61,696 nt of DNA from Bacillota bacterium (GCA_017889725.1 JAGGAE010000004.1:1-61696); one strand, 5' to 3'. Positions 21,874 through 32,039 are shown, counted from the stretch's first letter. Notes: generated by a model not told the origin, from the letters alone. Numbers and translations: made by a program.

Positions 21874-23631
21874 TTAGCGGCACACACCACAACGTTTGCA
21901 GTCCGACTGGCAAATAGGCGTCGCCTTCTCCTCGGCTGCCCTCAGGCATTCCATTTCTAAATACCCCTCATTCAAACCAACATCAATGACATTCCAGGGA
22001 AACACTTCCCCTCTGGGACGCTCGCGATATAAATACTTGTCCTGATCAAGGCCGCTCTCTTTTATTGCCTGTTTCCACGCCTTGCTTCCCCCTAGTTCCT
22101 CTGCTGCCAAAAGTACCTTGCCCAAACGCCGATCTCCCCGGGCAAGCACGCCCTGCACATAAGCCTCACGCGGTGATTCCACCAGAATCTCTACCCCTTT
22201 GTTTCCTTTAAACGCCGTTTGCAGGGTTTTTAGGCGTTTTTCGACTACGGCCATGTCCGCCATAGGTAACCATTGAAAGGGAGTAAAGGGTTTAGGCACA
22301 AAGGGATTAACACTCAAGGTTAATTTCCCTTTGCTACCTTGCTGCTCCATTTGCTGTTTGGCAGCCAATGTCATATCCAGTATTTGCCGGATATCTTCGT
22401 CTGTTTCATAAGGAAGTCCCACCATGATATACAAACGAATATTAGGAATCCCCGCCTCAATGGCTACCGCTACAGCCTGCGTTATATGTTGGTCGGTAAT
22501 TCCTTTATTAATTACGCGCCGCAGCCGCTCACTGCCTGCTTCGGGCGCTAACGTCAGAGTCTTGTGCCCACTCAGTGCCAACGCCTTAGCCAATTTAGGC
22601 GTAAGGGAATCCGCACGCAGGGAAGCCACGGATAATTTCATCCCCTGGTCAAGAATATATTCACATAAGGCATCACCGTCAGGATAGTCGGAAATGGCCG
22701 CGCCCACCAAGCCCACCTTATCACGGTACTTAACCGCATCCCTGACCGCAGCCGTTACTCTGTCAAAGGAACGCACCCTCGGCCTTCGGAAGCAATACCC
22801 TGCCATGCAAAACCGACAATGACGACCGCAGCCCCGGGAGATCTCGATTAAGTACATTCCGTTGAACTCAGTATTATCCGTCACAATTACCGTCTGCCCG
22901 TCATACTTATCCAAATCTTTAATCCAGCGGCGTTTCACCCTGTCCGGCACGTCAGCCAACCGTTTATAACAAGCCACAGAACCGTCTTGGTTATATTCCG
23001 GTTGGTAAAATTGCGGCACATATACTCCGTCTATACCCGAAAGAGCCAGCAAAAGCTCCCGACGGCTAAGTCCGTTTTGACGGCCCTGATAATATACGTT
23101 CAGAAATTCCTGAATGATCTCTTCCCCTTCACCGATGATAGCCGCATCAATAAAGTCAGCCAAAGGCTCAGGGTTAAAGGTAGCACAAGGCCCACCAATA
23201 AGCACCAGCGGATGATGTTCCTCCCGTTCTGACGCCACCAGCGGTATTTTCCCTAACGTCAGCATATGTATGAGATTAAAATAATCCATCTCAAATGAAA
23301 CGGCAAAGCCTATCAGTCCAAATTCATATATCGGTCGCTGCGTTTCCAGCGTCATAAGCGGCGTATTGGTCCTGCTATACTCAGCCAGCGTTTTTTTATC
23401 AGGCAAAAACAGCCTTTCACACGCTGTATCGCCGCGCCGGTTGATTTCCTTATACATAATCTGAAACCCCAAGTTAGACATCCCGACATTATATGTATTC
23501 GGATAGGCTAAAACAAACCCCTGACGACTGCCGGGTGCATAACTACATGCCCCCTCCTCCTCCTCCAATACTTTTTGTAATTTCTCTTTTAATTGCCAGG
23601 ACATACGCGCCTCACATCTTCCTATATTCAA
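21874..23631 (-). CDS. B12-binding-domain radical SAM protein (TIGR03960-like)
   Basis: SRGCGRHCRFCMAGYCFRRPRVRS radical SAM motif; ends with KRCGVCR. Confidence 0.88.
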   Translation of the reverse strand: MNIGRCEARMSWQLKEKLQKVLEEEEGACSYAPGSRQGFVLAYPNTYNVGMSNLGFQIMYKEINRRGDTACERLFLPDKKTLAEYSRTNTPLMTLETQRPIYEFGLIGFAVSFEMDYFNLIHMLTLGKIPLVASEREEHHPLVLIGGPCATFNPEPLADFIDAAIIGEGEEIIQEFLNVYYQGRQNGLSRRELLLALSGIDGVYVPQFYQPEYNQDGSVACYKRLADVPDRVKRRWIKDLDKYDGQTVIVTDNTEFNGMYLIEISRGCGRHCRFCMAGYCFRRPRVRSFDRVTAAVRDAVKYRDKVGLVGAAISDYPDGDALCEYILDQGMKLSVASLRADSLTPKLAKALALSGHKTLTLAPEAGSERLRRVINKGITDQHITQAVAVAIEAGIPNIRLYIMVGLPYETDEDIRQILDMTLAAKQQMEQQGSKGKLTLSVNPFVPKPFTPFQWLPMADMAVVEKRLKTLQTAFKGNKGVEILVESPREAYVQGVLARGDRRLGKVLLAAEELGGSKAWKQAIKESGLDQDKYLYRERPRGEVFPWNVIDVGLNEGYLEMECLRAAEEKATPICQSDCKRCGVCR

Positions 23632-23711
23632 GTTATTATTATCTAGGTCTGTTATTAGTTATACATGCCGTTATCCTTTCCCTGCCCATTCCTCGCTAGC
23701 CTCTGCCAGCC

Positions 23712-23749
23712 AAAAAAGACAACTCACACCTGTGAGCTGTCTTTTTTTG
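23712..23749 (-). terminator. Rho-independent terminator downstream of nrdG
   Basis: AAAAAAGACAACTCACACCTGTGAGCTGTCTTTTTTT hairpin with T tract. Confidence 0.85.
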
Positions 23750-23753
23750 GTTT

Positions 23754-24278
23754 CTAATCAGCATTTTGGCCCTCGACAACCGGCCAAGGTGTTATGTGGC
23801 CCAGCGCCAGCGACGTTTTCACGTCAATCAAGCGTTGATTGCGCGATCCCCGAAACGCCAGACCAATATCACGCTGTTCTGCTTTAAAAGGTCCGTCTAC
23901 TAATAAGTCGGTATGCCGGAGGAGCGTATGGATAGCCGGATTATCCTCCGCCATAACCAATAATTCCTCAAAAGTATACCCCGAGTAAGTTACCAAATTC
24001 AATCCCAATTCCTTTATTTTTGCAGCTAAAGCAGCTAACGGCTCGGGCTGAATAAATGGTTCACCGCCGGAAAAAGTGACCCCGCGAATAAGTTTAGCGG
24101 CTGCAATTTCAGCATATAACTCTCCAGTAGTAGTCACCAGCCCCTCAGCCGGGTCATGTGTTTTGGGGTTATGGCAACCCGAACAGCGATGAGGGCAACC
24201 TTGCGTAAAAATAACATATCGTATTCCCGGACCATCAACAACGCTTTCTTTAACCGTTCCGGCAATTCTAATCTCCAT
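23754..24278 (-). CDS. nrdG: anaerobic ribonucleoside-triphosphate reductase activating protein
   Basis: TQGCPHRCSGCHNPKTHD radical SAM motif; directly after nrdD. Confidence 0.93.
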   Translation of the reverse strand: MEIRIAGTVKESVVDGPGIRYVIFTQGCPHRCSGCHNPKTHDPAEGLVTTTGELYAEIAAAKLIRGVTFSGGEPFIQPEPLAALAAKIKELGLNLVTYSGYTFEELLVMAEDNPAIHTLLRHTDLLVDGPFKAEQRDIGLAFRGSRNQRLIDVKTSLALGHITPWPVVEGQNAD

Positions 24279-24304
24279 AAAGCCAACCTCTTAACCATGA
24301 TTTT

Positions 24305-26329
24305 TTATGCGTGAGAAGTGCGTTCATTAAGTTCATGGCACTTTGCATCATTAAAGCGTTCCACAGTACTTAAATAGCCGGTAATACGCCGCACCCTGCG
24401 TATTGACGAAGTACCGCACGCCGGGCATTGATCGCTGTCAATAACGCCAAACTGTCCGCAATTGTCGCAAAAGTCAACCGGAAAATTTATGCCCGCGTAC
24501 CCGATATCGCATTGGTTCATGTAACGGATAATATCTTCGACCGCACTTAAGTTATTAATCGGCGGTGAACTGAATTCCACATAACTGATATGTCCGGCGT
24601 TTGTATATTTATGATACGCCCCTTCGATTTTCAACTTATCGAAAAAGGAGATCGGATAACTTACTGGCACATGAAAGGAATTCGTGTAATACTCTTTATC
24701 GGTTACCCCCGGAATTACCCCGTACTCCTTGCGGTCCATACCTACAAACCGCCCGGACAGACCTTCAGCCGGCGTAGCCAGAAGAGTATAGTTCAAGTCA
24801 TAGCGCTCGACAGCCTTATCGACTTTGTTCCGCATAAACGCCACAATCTCTTCGCCTAAAACCTGCGCCTCGTCACTTTCGCCATGATGCTGCCCGGTCA
24901 GGGCAACCAGCGTTTCCGCCAAACCAATAAAGCCAACCGAAAGCGTGCCATGTTTGATAACATCTTCGATTATATCATTGGGTCCCAATTTTTCAGAATC
25001 CAGATACAAGCCTTGTCCCATCAAAAACGGCATATCTTTCACCTTGAGTTTGGCTTGCACAATATAACGGTGATGGAGCTGCTCAACGGTTAAATCAATA
25101 AGTTCATCCAGATTATGGTAGAATTTCATCAAATTGCGCTCTGCCTTAATAGCCAAACGCGGCAGATTGATAGTGGTAAAGCTAAGATTTCCCCGCCCGT
25201 CAGTTACTTCCGGCCCCCTCCGGTTAGACATCGTCCGGGTACGGCAACCCATATATCCGACTTGATCTCCGTAAGGCTTGTTAAAGGAAGAATCCATGAA
25301 GCTGAAAGTCGGATTAAGTCTTTTCGACGCCACGCGGATTGCTAGTTTAAACAAATCATAATTCGGATCGCAGGGATTTAAATTGACGCCCTCTTTTACC
25401 CGGAAAATGATATTGGGGAAAATCGGATTTTCACCGCGGCCCAGCCCTTTTTCATAAGCCAATAGAATGTTACGGATTACCATACGGCCTTCCACCGAAG
25501 TATCGGTCCCCAAATTCAAGCTGGAAAACGGCACCTGTGCCCCTGCTCGGCTGTGCATGCTGTTTAAATTATAAATCAAAGCCTCCATTGCCTGAAACGC
25601 TTCATCCTCGTCGATCCCTTTCAGGTACGGGGCCATATCTCGATCAAAAAAGGCAAAAGACTGGCCGCCATGCATATCGTTCTGCGAACTTTGCAGAATA
25701 ATCGCTGCCTGCGCCGTGGCGGAAGATGGCCGTTTCGGGGGCCGGATAAAACCATGCCCGGTATTGAAGCCGTTTTTAAGCAATTTACCCAACGGGATCT
25801 GCAGACAGGTCAACGTCTTTCCGTAAAAATCAAGGTCATGAATATGATAATCCCCGCGTTTATGTGCCAGCGCCATATTTTCCGGAATTACACGGTCCAA
25901 ATAATACGCTTTACTGGCTGCACTGGCAATCTGCAACATTTTCGCGGAAGGGGAATTGGACACATTAGCATTTTCCCGGTTGGTTTCAACCAGAATCTCA
26001 CCGACCGCATCCATTAAATCCGACTTAGCTTCTCGGATTTTAGTGCGTTGGTTGCGATATATAATATAGGCTTTGGCGGTTTTCGCATGTCCCTTTTCGA
26101 TGAGCAATTTTTCCACCGCATCCTGTACATCTTCTACTGTAAATATTCCGCCGTTATGCTTTTGTTTCAAATAGCGCAGCGTATCCAACGTAAGTTCCAT
26201 CGCCATTTGCTTGTCCGCTCCGCCTACGGCTTTAGCGGCTTTAAAAATAGCCTCAGTTATTTTGCTTTCATCAAAATCTACTTCCCGGCCATCACGCTTT
26301 TTAATTTTAACAAACATCGAATCTCCCAC
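24305..26329 (-). CDS. nrdD: anaerobic ribonucleoside-triphosphate reductase (class III)
   Basis: ATP-cone N-terminus; CDNCGQFGVIDSDQCPACG zinc site; C-terminal RRITGYLST glycyl-radical region. Confidence 0.95.
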   Translation of the reverse strand: MGDSMFVKIKKRDGREVDFDESKITEAIFKAAKAVGGADKQMAMELTLDTLRYLKQKHNGGIFTVEDVQDAVEKLLIEKGHAKTAKAYIIYRNQRTKIREAKSDLMDAVGEILVETNRENANVSNSPSAKMLQIASAASKAYYLDRVIPENMALAHKRGDYHIHDLDFYGKTLTCLQIPLGKLLKNGFNTGHGFIRPPKRPSSATAQAAIILQSSQNDMHGGQSFAFFDRDMAPYLKGIDEDEAFQAMEALIYNLNSMHSRAGAQVPFSSLNLGTDTSVEGRMVIRNILLAYEKGLGRGENPIFPNIIFRVKEGVNLNPCDPNYDLFKLAIRVASKRLNPTFSFMDSSFNKPYGDQVGYMGCRTRTMSNRRGPEVTDGRGNLSFTTINLPRLAIKAERNLMKFYHNLDELIDLTVEQLHHRYIVQAKLKVKDMPFLMGQGLYLDSEKLGPNDIIEDVIKHGTLSVGFIGLAETLVALTGQHHGESDEAQVLGEEIVAFMRNKVDKAVERYDLNYTLLATPAEGLSGRFVGMDRKEYGVIPGVTDKEYYTNSFHVPVSYPISFFDKLKIEGAYHKYTNAGHISYVEFSSPPINNLSAVEDIIRYMNQCDIGYAGINFPVDFCDNCGQFGVIDSDQCPACGTSSIRRVRRITGYLSTVERFNDAKCHELNERTSHA

Positions 26330-26346
26330 CCTTTACATGACTTAAA

Positions 26347-26811
26347 TTAAACCTTATTCTGCACCTTCATTAAAGCTTCCAACTCTTGCACAAAGTTATT
26401 TAGATCGGTAAACTGGCGATACACTGATGCAAATCTGACATAGGCCACCTGGTCGATTTCCTTCAAACGCCGGCTGACCATATCGCCAATGCTTTGAGAA
26501 GGAATCTCTCTCTCCATAAGGTTGCGAACCTCTTTTTCAACCTGTTCCACAACATTCTCGATCGTTGCCATGGGGATAGGGCGCTTTTCACAGGCTCGTA
26601 CCAGCCCATTTAACATCTTGGTCCTATCAAACATCTCTCGTCGCCCGTCTTTTTTAATCACCATTAAAGGGGTTTCCTCTACTACCTCATATGTAGTAAA
26701 CCGCCGCATACATTGCAGGCATTCTCGGCGGCGGCGAATCGAATTGCCCTCTTCGGCCGATCGCGAATCGATGACTTTACTTTCCGCATAACTACAGAAT
26801 GGACAGCGCAT
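26347..26811 (-). CDS. nrdR: transcriptional repressor NrdR
   Basis: [34 protein letters not shown] zinc ribbon plus ATP-cone. Confidence 0.97.
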   Translation of the reverse strand: MRCPFCSYAESKVIDSRSAEEGNSIRRRRECLQCMRRFTTYEVVEETPLMVIKKDGRREMFDRTKMLNGLVRACEKRPIPMATIENVVEQVEKEVRNLMEREIPSQSIGDMVSRRLKEIDQVAYVRFASVYRQFTDLNNFVQELEALMKVQNKV

Positions 26812-26879
26812 AATTTTCTCTCCCCATGTTATTGGTTTTCCAAGCTTGTCTTTAGACGCTTCTTAAACCTCACTCATAA

Positions 26880-26923
26880 TACCATATCTTGTACCATTAA
26901 ATCAATACTACTCCATATATTGT
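26880..26923 (-). promoter_or_regulatory. promoter with paired NrdR-box-like motifs
   Basis: ccatatcttgta (26882-) and ccatatattgta (26913-), 11/12 identical, 31 bp apart; minus-strand TTGATT-N18-TATTAT between/over them. Confidence 0.55.
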
Positions 26924-26952
26924 ATAATTCCTGCCTATAAAAAATTTTTTAA

Positions 26953-26985
26953 CAAAAAAAGACCTGGTTATCTTCACCAAGTCTA
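26953..26985 (-). terminator. terminator downstream of ymxH
   Basis: minus strand AGACTTGGTgaagataACCAGGTCTTTTTTT. Confidence 0.7.
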
Positions 26986-27003
26986 TCCCGGTAAAAACTC
27001 GCG

Positions 27004-27276
27004 TCAATCATCAGTTGGCTTGATTTGCGCGTTGGAGGGACTTTCCACTAAAATACAGTCTACACCAATTTTATTAATTTTTTCCCAAGGGATAACCACA
27101 TCTTCGTTGCGGCCGAACAACCCTAAAAAACGTCCGGGACCTGGCACAACAATAGCAGTAAGCCTGCCGTTGGAAATATCAATTTCTATATCCATAATGC
27201 CGCCTAACTGCTTGCCGTCAAGAACATTTACCACCATCTTCGATTTGAGATCGCAACCCCAAACGCAGTCATACAA
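27004..27276 (-). CDS. YlmC/YmxH family PRC-barrel sporulation protein
   Basis: DLKSKMVVNVLDGKQLGGIMDIEIDISNGRLTAIVVPGPG...IPWEKINKIGVDCILVE; exact start uncertain. Confidence 0.75.
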   Translation of the reverse strand: MYDCVWGCDLKSKMVVNVLDGKQLGGIMDIEIDISNGRLTAIVVPGPGRFLGLFGRNEDVVIPWEKINKIGVDCILVESPSNAQIKPTDD

Positions 27277-27309
27277 TGCTATTAAGTATTGTATTAGGAG
27301 AAAAGCAAA

Positions 27310-27729
27310 ATGGTTTTCTTATACGCTTTTATTGCCGTTCTCTGTTTAGGCGTAGCCCCCTTCTTCGGCAAATCCATTATTGTGTGCATCAATCCCTTAG
27401 CCGCGTTTGCCATACGAACCATTATCGCCGCGCTTCTCGTTACGGTATGGCTGATATTCAGTCACACCTATTTTGAACTCAGAAACTTGTCCTTGACCTT
27501 CTGGATTACCGTCACCATAGAAGCCGCTCTGGCCGCCGTATTTGCTGATTTAGCTTATTTTTATGCGTTAGAAAAAGGGACGATCAATCAAGTTGCTCTG
27601 GTAATTTCCTGCGCTCCCTTAGTCACATTAGTAACAGGTTATTTCTTTTTCAACGAACTAATTTCCCTGAAACAAATGATCGGCGCATTCTTAATAACCA
27701 GCGGTTTAGTCATTCTCAACATGAATTGA
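27310..27729 (+). CDS. single-domain EamA/DMT-type transporter
   Basis: 139 aa, multiple TMs, ends ISLKQMIGAFLITSGLVILNMN; RBS AGGAGA. Confidence 0.75.
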   Translation: MVFLYAFIAVLCLGVAPFFGKSIIVCINPLAAFAIRTIIAALLVTVWLIFSHTYFELRNLSLTFWITVTIEAALAAVFADLAYFYALEKGTINQVALVISCAPLVTLVTGYFFFNELISLKQMIGAFLITSGLVILNMN

Positions 27730-27748
27730 AGCGGCTCCCGGTAAAAAA

Positions 27749-27961
27749 CTATGGAATAGGAGGCTGCTGCTCCTCCTTACTGACAACCCGTCGGCCTAGT
27801 ACCTCAGCAAAAGCTTTGGCGATCCGGGAGCGAATTTCCGGCGGGATATCCTCCTGCGGATAAAAATCCTCCGGCTTTAATTCCTCTTCTCGGCAAAAAC
27901 CTTTTTCTTTTTTAAATCCTAGAAAGATAAATTCCGGTTCTTTGCGACTCAACTTGACCAC
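27749..27961 (-). CDS. small hypothetical protein, divergent from the recombinase
   Basis: 70 aa MVKLSRKEPEFIFLGFKKEKGFCREEELKPEDFYPQEDIPPEIRSRIAKAFAEVLGRRVVSKEEQQPPIP; AGGTGG upstream. Confidence 0.5.
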   Translation of the reverse strand: MVKLSRKEPEFIFLGFKKEKGFCREEELKPEDFYPQEDIPPEIRSRIAKAFAEVLGRRVVSKEEQQPPIP

Positions 27962-27973
27962 CTCCGGTAAAGC

Positions 27974-28017
27974 TTATGCGAATAGGGTTGCCTATATTTC
28001 ATACCGTTTTCGCATAA
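27974..28017. repeat. inverted repeat upstream of the serine recombinase
   Basis: TTATGCGAA (27974-27982) / TTCGCATAA (28009-28017), 9-bp perfect arms. Confidence 0.6.
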
Positions 28018-28076
28018 ATTGCTTATATTTTATCGTTCCGGAATAAGCTTCAAAAACTATCGAAGGTTGTGATTGC

Positions 28077-29570
28077 ATGCATGCCATATATATACGTGTC
28101 TCTACAGAAGACCAGGCGCGGCATGGCTATTCCATCGATTTTCAGCGGGAAGAATGTCGCCTCCGGCTTGCCGAACTCGGCATTACCGAAGATATTGAAG
28201 AATTCGTAGATGACGGTTACAGCGGTGAGTTTTTGGAACGCCCGGCGTTGAGCCGTTTAAGGAATGCTCTTTACTCTGGTACAGTAGGCACCGTTACCAT
28301 TTACGATCCGGACCGGATGAGCCGGAATCTGACCAACCAGTTAATTCTTTCAGATGATATGGAAAAAAATGGTGTCAGATTAATGTTTGTCACCGGCGAT
28401 TACGATATATCCCCGGAAGGTCGCCTATTTTTCTCACTAAAAGGGGCTGTCGCCGCCTACGAAAAAGCCAAGATCAGGGAACGGACGTCGCGCGGCCGGC
28501 GACAAAAAGCCTTACAGGGTAAAATAGTTCAAAATGCCCGGCCCTATGGATATAGCTGGGATGAAAAAAATTCCAAGTATATTGTCAATGTCGATCAAGC
28601 AAACGTTGTGCATATGATCTACGACATGCTACTCCATAAAGAAATGGGCTGCCGTGGAATCGCACTAGAATTAAAACGGCTGGGTATCCACGGACCAAAA
28701 GGTTCTCCCCTATCTGCCACTACCATTCATAAAGTGCTGTCACGTGAAATGTACTGCGGAACGCATTACTTATTTCGTCAAAGAGTAAAAAAAATCTCGC
28801 CCAAACAAACTCAAATTACCAACCTTCCGCCGGAAGAGTGGGTGCCCGTACAAGTACCCGCAATTGTTACCCGGAAAGAATGGGAACAGGCTCAGCTACA
28901 ATTGAAAAGAAATCGAAAGTTTTCGCGCCGCAATACGCAACAAGACTACTTGCTCCGCGGCTTCTGCCGCTGCCTGGCCTGCGGCAGAAGCCTTACGCCG
29001 CATACACGCCGCTATGAACGAAAAAAAGCGCAGGCAAAACACTACTCCTATTACACCTGCATAACATTAGAAAGCAATCAATATGCAATTCGCGGGGATC
29101 ACTGCCGAAGTATGCGCATACCTGTCGAAAAATTAGACAACCAGGTCTGGAATGACCTGGTTGCTATCGCCATACAGGAACCGTCGTTTACCTTATCTAT
29201 TGCTAAGATTCCGTCTAACCACTCAGCTAAGCTTTCCGCCCTTAGCCAGGAACTTACCGCGCTAAAGAATCGCCATTCAGAGATCGCCCGCCTGCTTCGG
29301 GAAGGAATCTTAGAATCAGCCGCAGCCGAAACGGAACTAAGAACCGCAAACCGTCAAATTGTCACTCTTAACAACCAACTGCTATCTGTCGAAGCCGCAA
29401 AAAAAAAACTATTGGCAACAAAACCAGAAGATATGACAGTAGATCAAATTCTTTCGGCAGCCACTTTTGACGACAAACGAAGGATCCTGAAACACGCCGA
29501 AGTTCAACTATACATCCTGCGTCGAGAGAGTAAAATAAAGTATTATTTCAGCCATACCGGCAAAATTTAA
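28077..29570 (+). CDS. large serine recombinase (resolvase/invertase N-terminal domain + recombinase domain + zinc ribbon)
   Basis: MHAIYIRVSTEDQARHGYSIDFQREECR; YDPDRMSRNLTNQLILSDDMEKNGVRLMFV; CRCLACGRSLTPH zinc-ribbon region; C-terminal coiled coil. Confidence 0.93.
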   Translation: MHAIYIRVSTEDQARHGYSIDFQREECRLRLAELGITEDIEEFVDDGYSGEFLERPALSRLRNALYSGTVGTVTIYDPDRMSRNLTNQLILSDDMEKNGVRLMFVTGDYDISPEGRLFFSLKGAVAAYEKAKIRERTSRGRRQKALQGKIVQNARPYGYSWDEKNSKYIVNVDQANVVHMIYDMLLHKEMGCRGIALELKRLGIHGPKGSPLSATTIHKVLSREMYCGTHYLFRQRVKKISPKQTQITNLPPEEWVPVQVPAIVTRKEWEQAQLQLKRNRKFSRRNTQQDYLLRGFCRCLACGRSLTPHTRRYERKKAQAKHYSYYTCITLESNQYAIRGDHCRSMRIPVEKLDNQVWNDLVAIAIQEPSFTLSIAKIPSNHSAKLSALSQELTALKNRHSEIARLLREGILESAAAETELRTANRQIVTLNNQLLSVEAAKKKLLATKPEDMTVDQILSAATFDDKRRILKHAEVQLYILRRESKIKYYFSHTGKI

Positions 29571-29589
29571 TACATATTGCCATATGTAT
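29570..29589. repeat. palindrome at the recombinase stop codon
   Basis: ATACATAT-TGCC-ATATGTAT. Confidence 0.6.
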
Positions 29590-29669
29590 ACGCGTTGTCT
29601 TGAGATCGCGGGTACCTTAACCGACTACGGAACATTATAGGGGAATGATACTATTTGTAGCCTAAAAAT

Positions 29670-29708
29670 AAAAAGAGGCTTCCCCTTAAAACTGGGAGAG
29701 CTGCCTCT
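29670..29708 (-). terminator. terminator downstream of spoIIR
   Basis: minus strand AGAGGC...GCCTCTTTTTA with inner CTCCC/GGGG pairing. Confidence 0.7.
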
Positions 29709-29719
29709 AGCTCCATGCG

Positions 29720-30301
29720 TTACAAACCTTGAATCAATTCTGCCAACTTCCATCTTATTTCCACTTTGCCCTTTTTGAACTCACCAGCCCCCGCCGGCAC
29801 GGCCACAGCCCCACTGCCATCCACAAAACAAAGGGGTGGAAAAAGAACGCACCACCAATTTTTCCCTTTTGCTTCTCCCAGCAAGATGCGCACCGCTTCA
29901 TAACGTCCGGCCGGAACTACAACCGCTCCATAGGAACGCAGGGGAAAATCAAACCAGCCTGTTTCAATACGTGCTGAATATTCCGCACCATTCTCTCTAA
30001 TGACCCCTTTTGCAATCGCCAAAAGTTCTTCCTGGTTATCTAAAATGACCGTTCTCGCTTGTTCTGGTTTTTTTACATTACTCAATTTTGGAGTTAAATA
30101 AGCTACCACAGCATCACGGACTTTTAACTTCAGCTGCTGATCACCGGCGCTATCACTATTAGCCAGAATGTGCAAGCGGATTAACCCTTCCGGTCCAGCA
30201 GCCTGAACCAGGGAATGCGGCGTACTGGTAAGAAAATACCAGCCGGCCGCTAAAAAAACACTTACCCCAAGAAAAAAAAACAATCGTATCTTGCTTTCCA
30301 T
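29720..30301 (-). CDS. spoIIR: stage II sporulation protein R
   Basis: N-terminal TM then GLIRLHILANSDSAGDQQLKLKVRDAVVAYLTPKL, SpoIIR signature. Confidence 0.92.
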   Translation of the reverse strand: MESKIRLFFFLGVSVFLAAGWYFLTSTPHSLVQAAGPEGLIRLHILANSDSAGDQQLKLKVRDAVVAYLTPKLSNVKKPEQARTVILDNQEELLAIAKGVIRENGAEYSARIETGWFDFPLRSYGAVVVPAGRYEAVRILLGEAKGKNWWCVLFPPLCFVDGSGAVAVPAGAGEFKKGKVEIRWKLAELIQGL

Positions 30302-30320
30302 TTCTACTCTCCCCTAAAAA

Positions 30321-31100
30321 TCATACATATTTTCGCATATGTCCCAGAGCAGCCTTTTCCAGGCGCGATACCTGAGCTTGCGATATACCTATTTCTTCGG
30401 CAACCTCCATTTGGGTTTTGCCCTCAAAAAAACGTAATGTCAATATATGTTTTTCCCGATCGCTGAGTTTTCTCAGCGCTTCTTTTATCGTGACCCCTTC
30501 CAGCCAATTTAAATCCTGGTTTCGGTCGTCACTAATTTGATCCATAACATATATGGGATCACCACCATCATGGTAAATGGGTTCGAACAGAGAAATCGGT
30601 TCTTGAATGGCGTCGAGTGCAAACACAATCTCTTCTCTTGGTATTTTAAGTTCATCAGCAATCTCACCAACCGACGGTTCTCTGGAAAACCGATAGACAA
30701 GAGAATCTCTAATCTGCAAGGCCTTATAAGCTACATCCCTCATGGACCTGCTCACACGAATAGGATTGTTGTCGCGTAGATACCGCCTTATTTCTCCAAT
30801 AATCATTGGCACAGCGTACGTCGAAAATTTAACGTTTTGCGATAAATCAAAATTATCAATAGCCTTCATTAAACCGATGCAACCAACTTGGAAAAGATCA
30901 TCCACATACTCGCCGCGATTGTTAAACCTTTGAATTACACTCAATACCAACCGCAAATTACCGTAAATTAACTGTTCACGCGCATCAAAGCCACCTTGTT
31001 GCATTACCTCAAACAGTTCACGCATTTTACTGGCCGGTAAAACCGGGAGTTTTGCTGTGTTAACGCCACAAATCTCGACTTTGTTTACTAGCACCGTCAT
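30321..31100 (-). CDS. sigG: RNA polymerase sporulation sigma factor SigG
   Basis: VEICGVNTAKLPVLPASKMRELF...RVSRSMRDVAYKALQIRDSL...GISQAQVSRLEKAAL; start ATG at 31100 after GAGGGGAGGG. Confidence 0.95.
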   Translation of the reverse strand: MTVLVNKVEICGVNTAKLPVLPASKMRELFEVMQQGGFDAREQLIYGNLRLVLSVIQRFNNRGEYVDDLFQVGCIGLMKAIDNFDLSQNVKFSTYAVPMIIGEIRRYLRDNNPIRVSRSMRDVAYKALQIRDSLVYRFSREPSVGEIADELKIPREEIVFALDAIQEPISLFEPIYHDGGDPIYVMDQISDDRNQDLNWLEGVTIKEALRKLSDREKHILTLRFFEGKTQMEVAEEIGISQAQVSRLEKAALGHMRKYV

Positions 31101-31137
31101 CCCTCCCCTCAATTTCCCACGAGTTTAATTCCTACCA

Positions 31138-31168
31138 GCATTATTGCCACCTGCCAAGTCTTTTATAC
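31138..31168 (-). promoter_or_regulatory. candidate sigma-F promoter for sigG-spoIIR
   Basis: minus strand GTATA-N15-GGCAATAAT, near the sigma-F pattern GYWTA-N15-GGNRANAMTW. Confidence 0.5.
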
Positions 31169-31183
31169 ACCCCGCAATAAAAC

Positions 31184-31209
31184 AAGCCCGGGTACTGCTA
31201 CCCAGGCTT
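31184..31209 (-). terminator. terminator downstream of sigE
   Basis: AAGCCTGGGTA-gcag-TACCCGGGCTTGTTTTATT (minus). Confidence 0.7.
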
Positions 31210-31295
31210 TAGAGAACCGTACCACAATTTGAAGTTTTACTTAACGTAACAATGGGAAAGGCTAGACCACAGACCCTCACCTTTCCCTACTTTAG

Positions 31296-32039
31296 TTATT
31301 CCCCGCCCATCAAGCGAATATGCTTTTTCATTTTTTGAATAATTCGCTTTTCCAGCCGCGAAATATAGGACTGAGATATCCCTAACATATCGGCCACTTC
31401 TTTTTGCGTTCTTTCCAGCCCCTCACCACTTAAGCCAAACCGCAATTCCATAATGCGCTGTTCCCTGCGTGTCAGCTTATTCATGGCTGTATGCAGCAAC
31501 ACCTTATCGACTTCTTCTTCTACAGACTTATAAATTATATCATTTTCTGTGCCAAGGACATCAGATAATAAGAGCTCATTACCGTCCCAATCCACATTAA
31601 GAGGTTCATCAAAGGATACCTCGGCCCGTGTCTTGCTATTACGGCGAAGGTACATGAGAATCTCATTCTCTATGCATCGAGACGCATACGTAGCCAATTT
31701 GATACGTTTAACCGGATCAAATGTGTTCACCGCCTTGATAAGTCCTATAGTACCAATACTGACCAAATCTTCAATGCCCACACCGGTATTTTCAAACTTT
31801 CTAGCAATATAAACAACCAGCCGCAGATTTCTTTCAATAAAAACGCTTTTTACACTACTATCGCCCTTTTGCAATCGGTTGAGCAAAAATACTTCTTCAT
31901 CCCCGGATAACGGCGGGGGCAGAATTTCCGTACTTCCCACATAAAATACTTCATCAGGCTCCAATATGTGCAAATAACGAAGTATGGTGATAACTCGAAG
32001 TTTTATCATTAGCTTGCAAATATTCCAGGTTATGCGCAT
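31296..32039 (-). CDS. sigE: RNA polymerase sporulation sigma factor SigE (pro-form)
   Basis: Pro-sequence then [62 protein letters not shown]. Confidence 0.95.
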   Translation of the reverse strand: MRITWNICKLMIKLRVITILRYLHILEPDEVFYVGSTEILPPPLSGDEEVFLLNRLQKGDSSVKSVFIERNLRLVVYIARKFENTGVGIEDLVSIGTIGLIKAVNTFDPVKRIKLATYASRCIENEILMYLRRNSKTRAEVSFDEPLNVDWDGNELLLSDVLGTENDIIYKSVEEEVDKVLLHTAMNKLTRREQRIMELRFGLSGEGLERTQKEVADMLGISQSYISRLEKRIIQKMKKHIRLMGGE

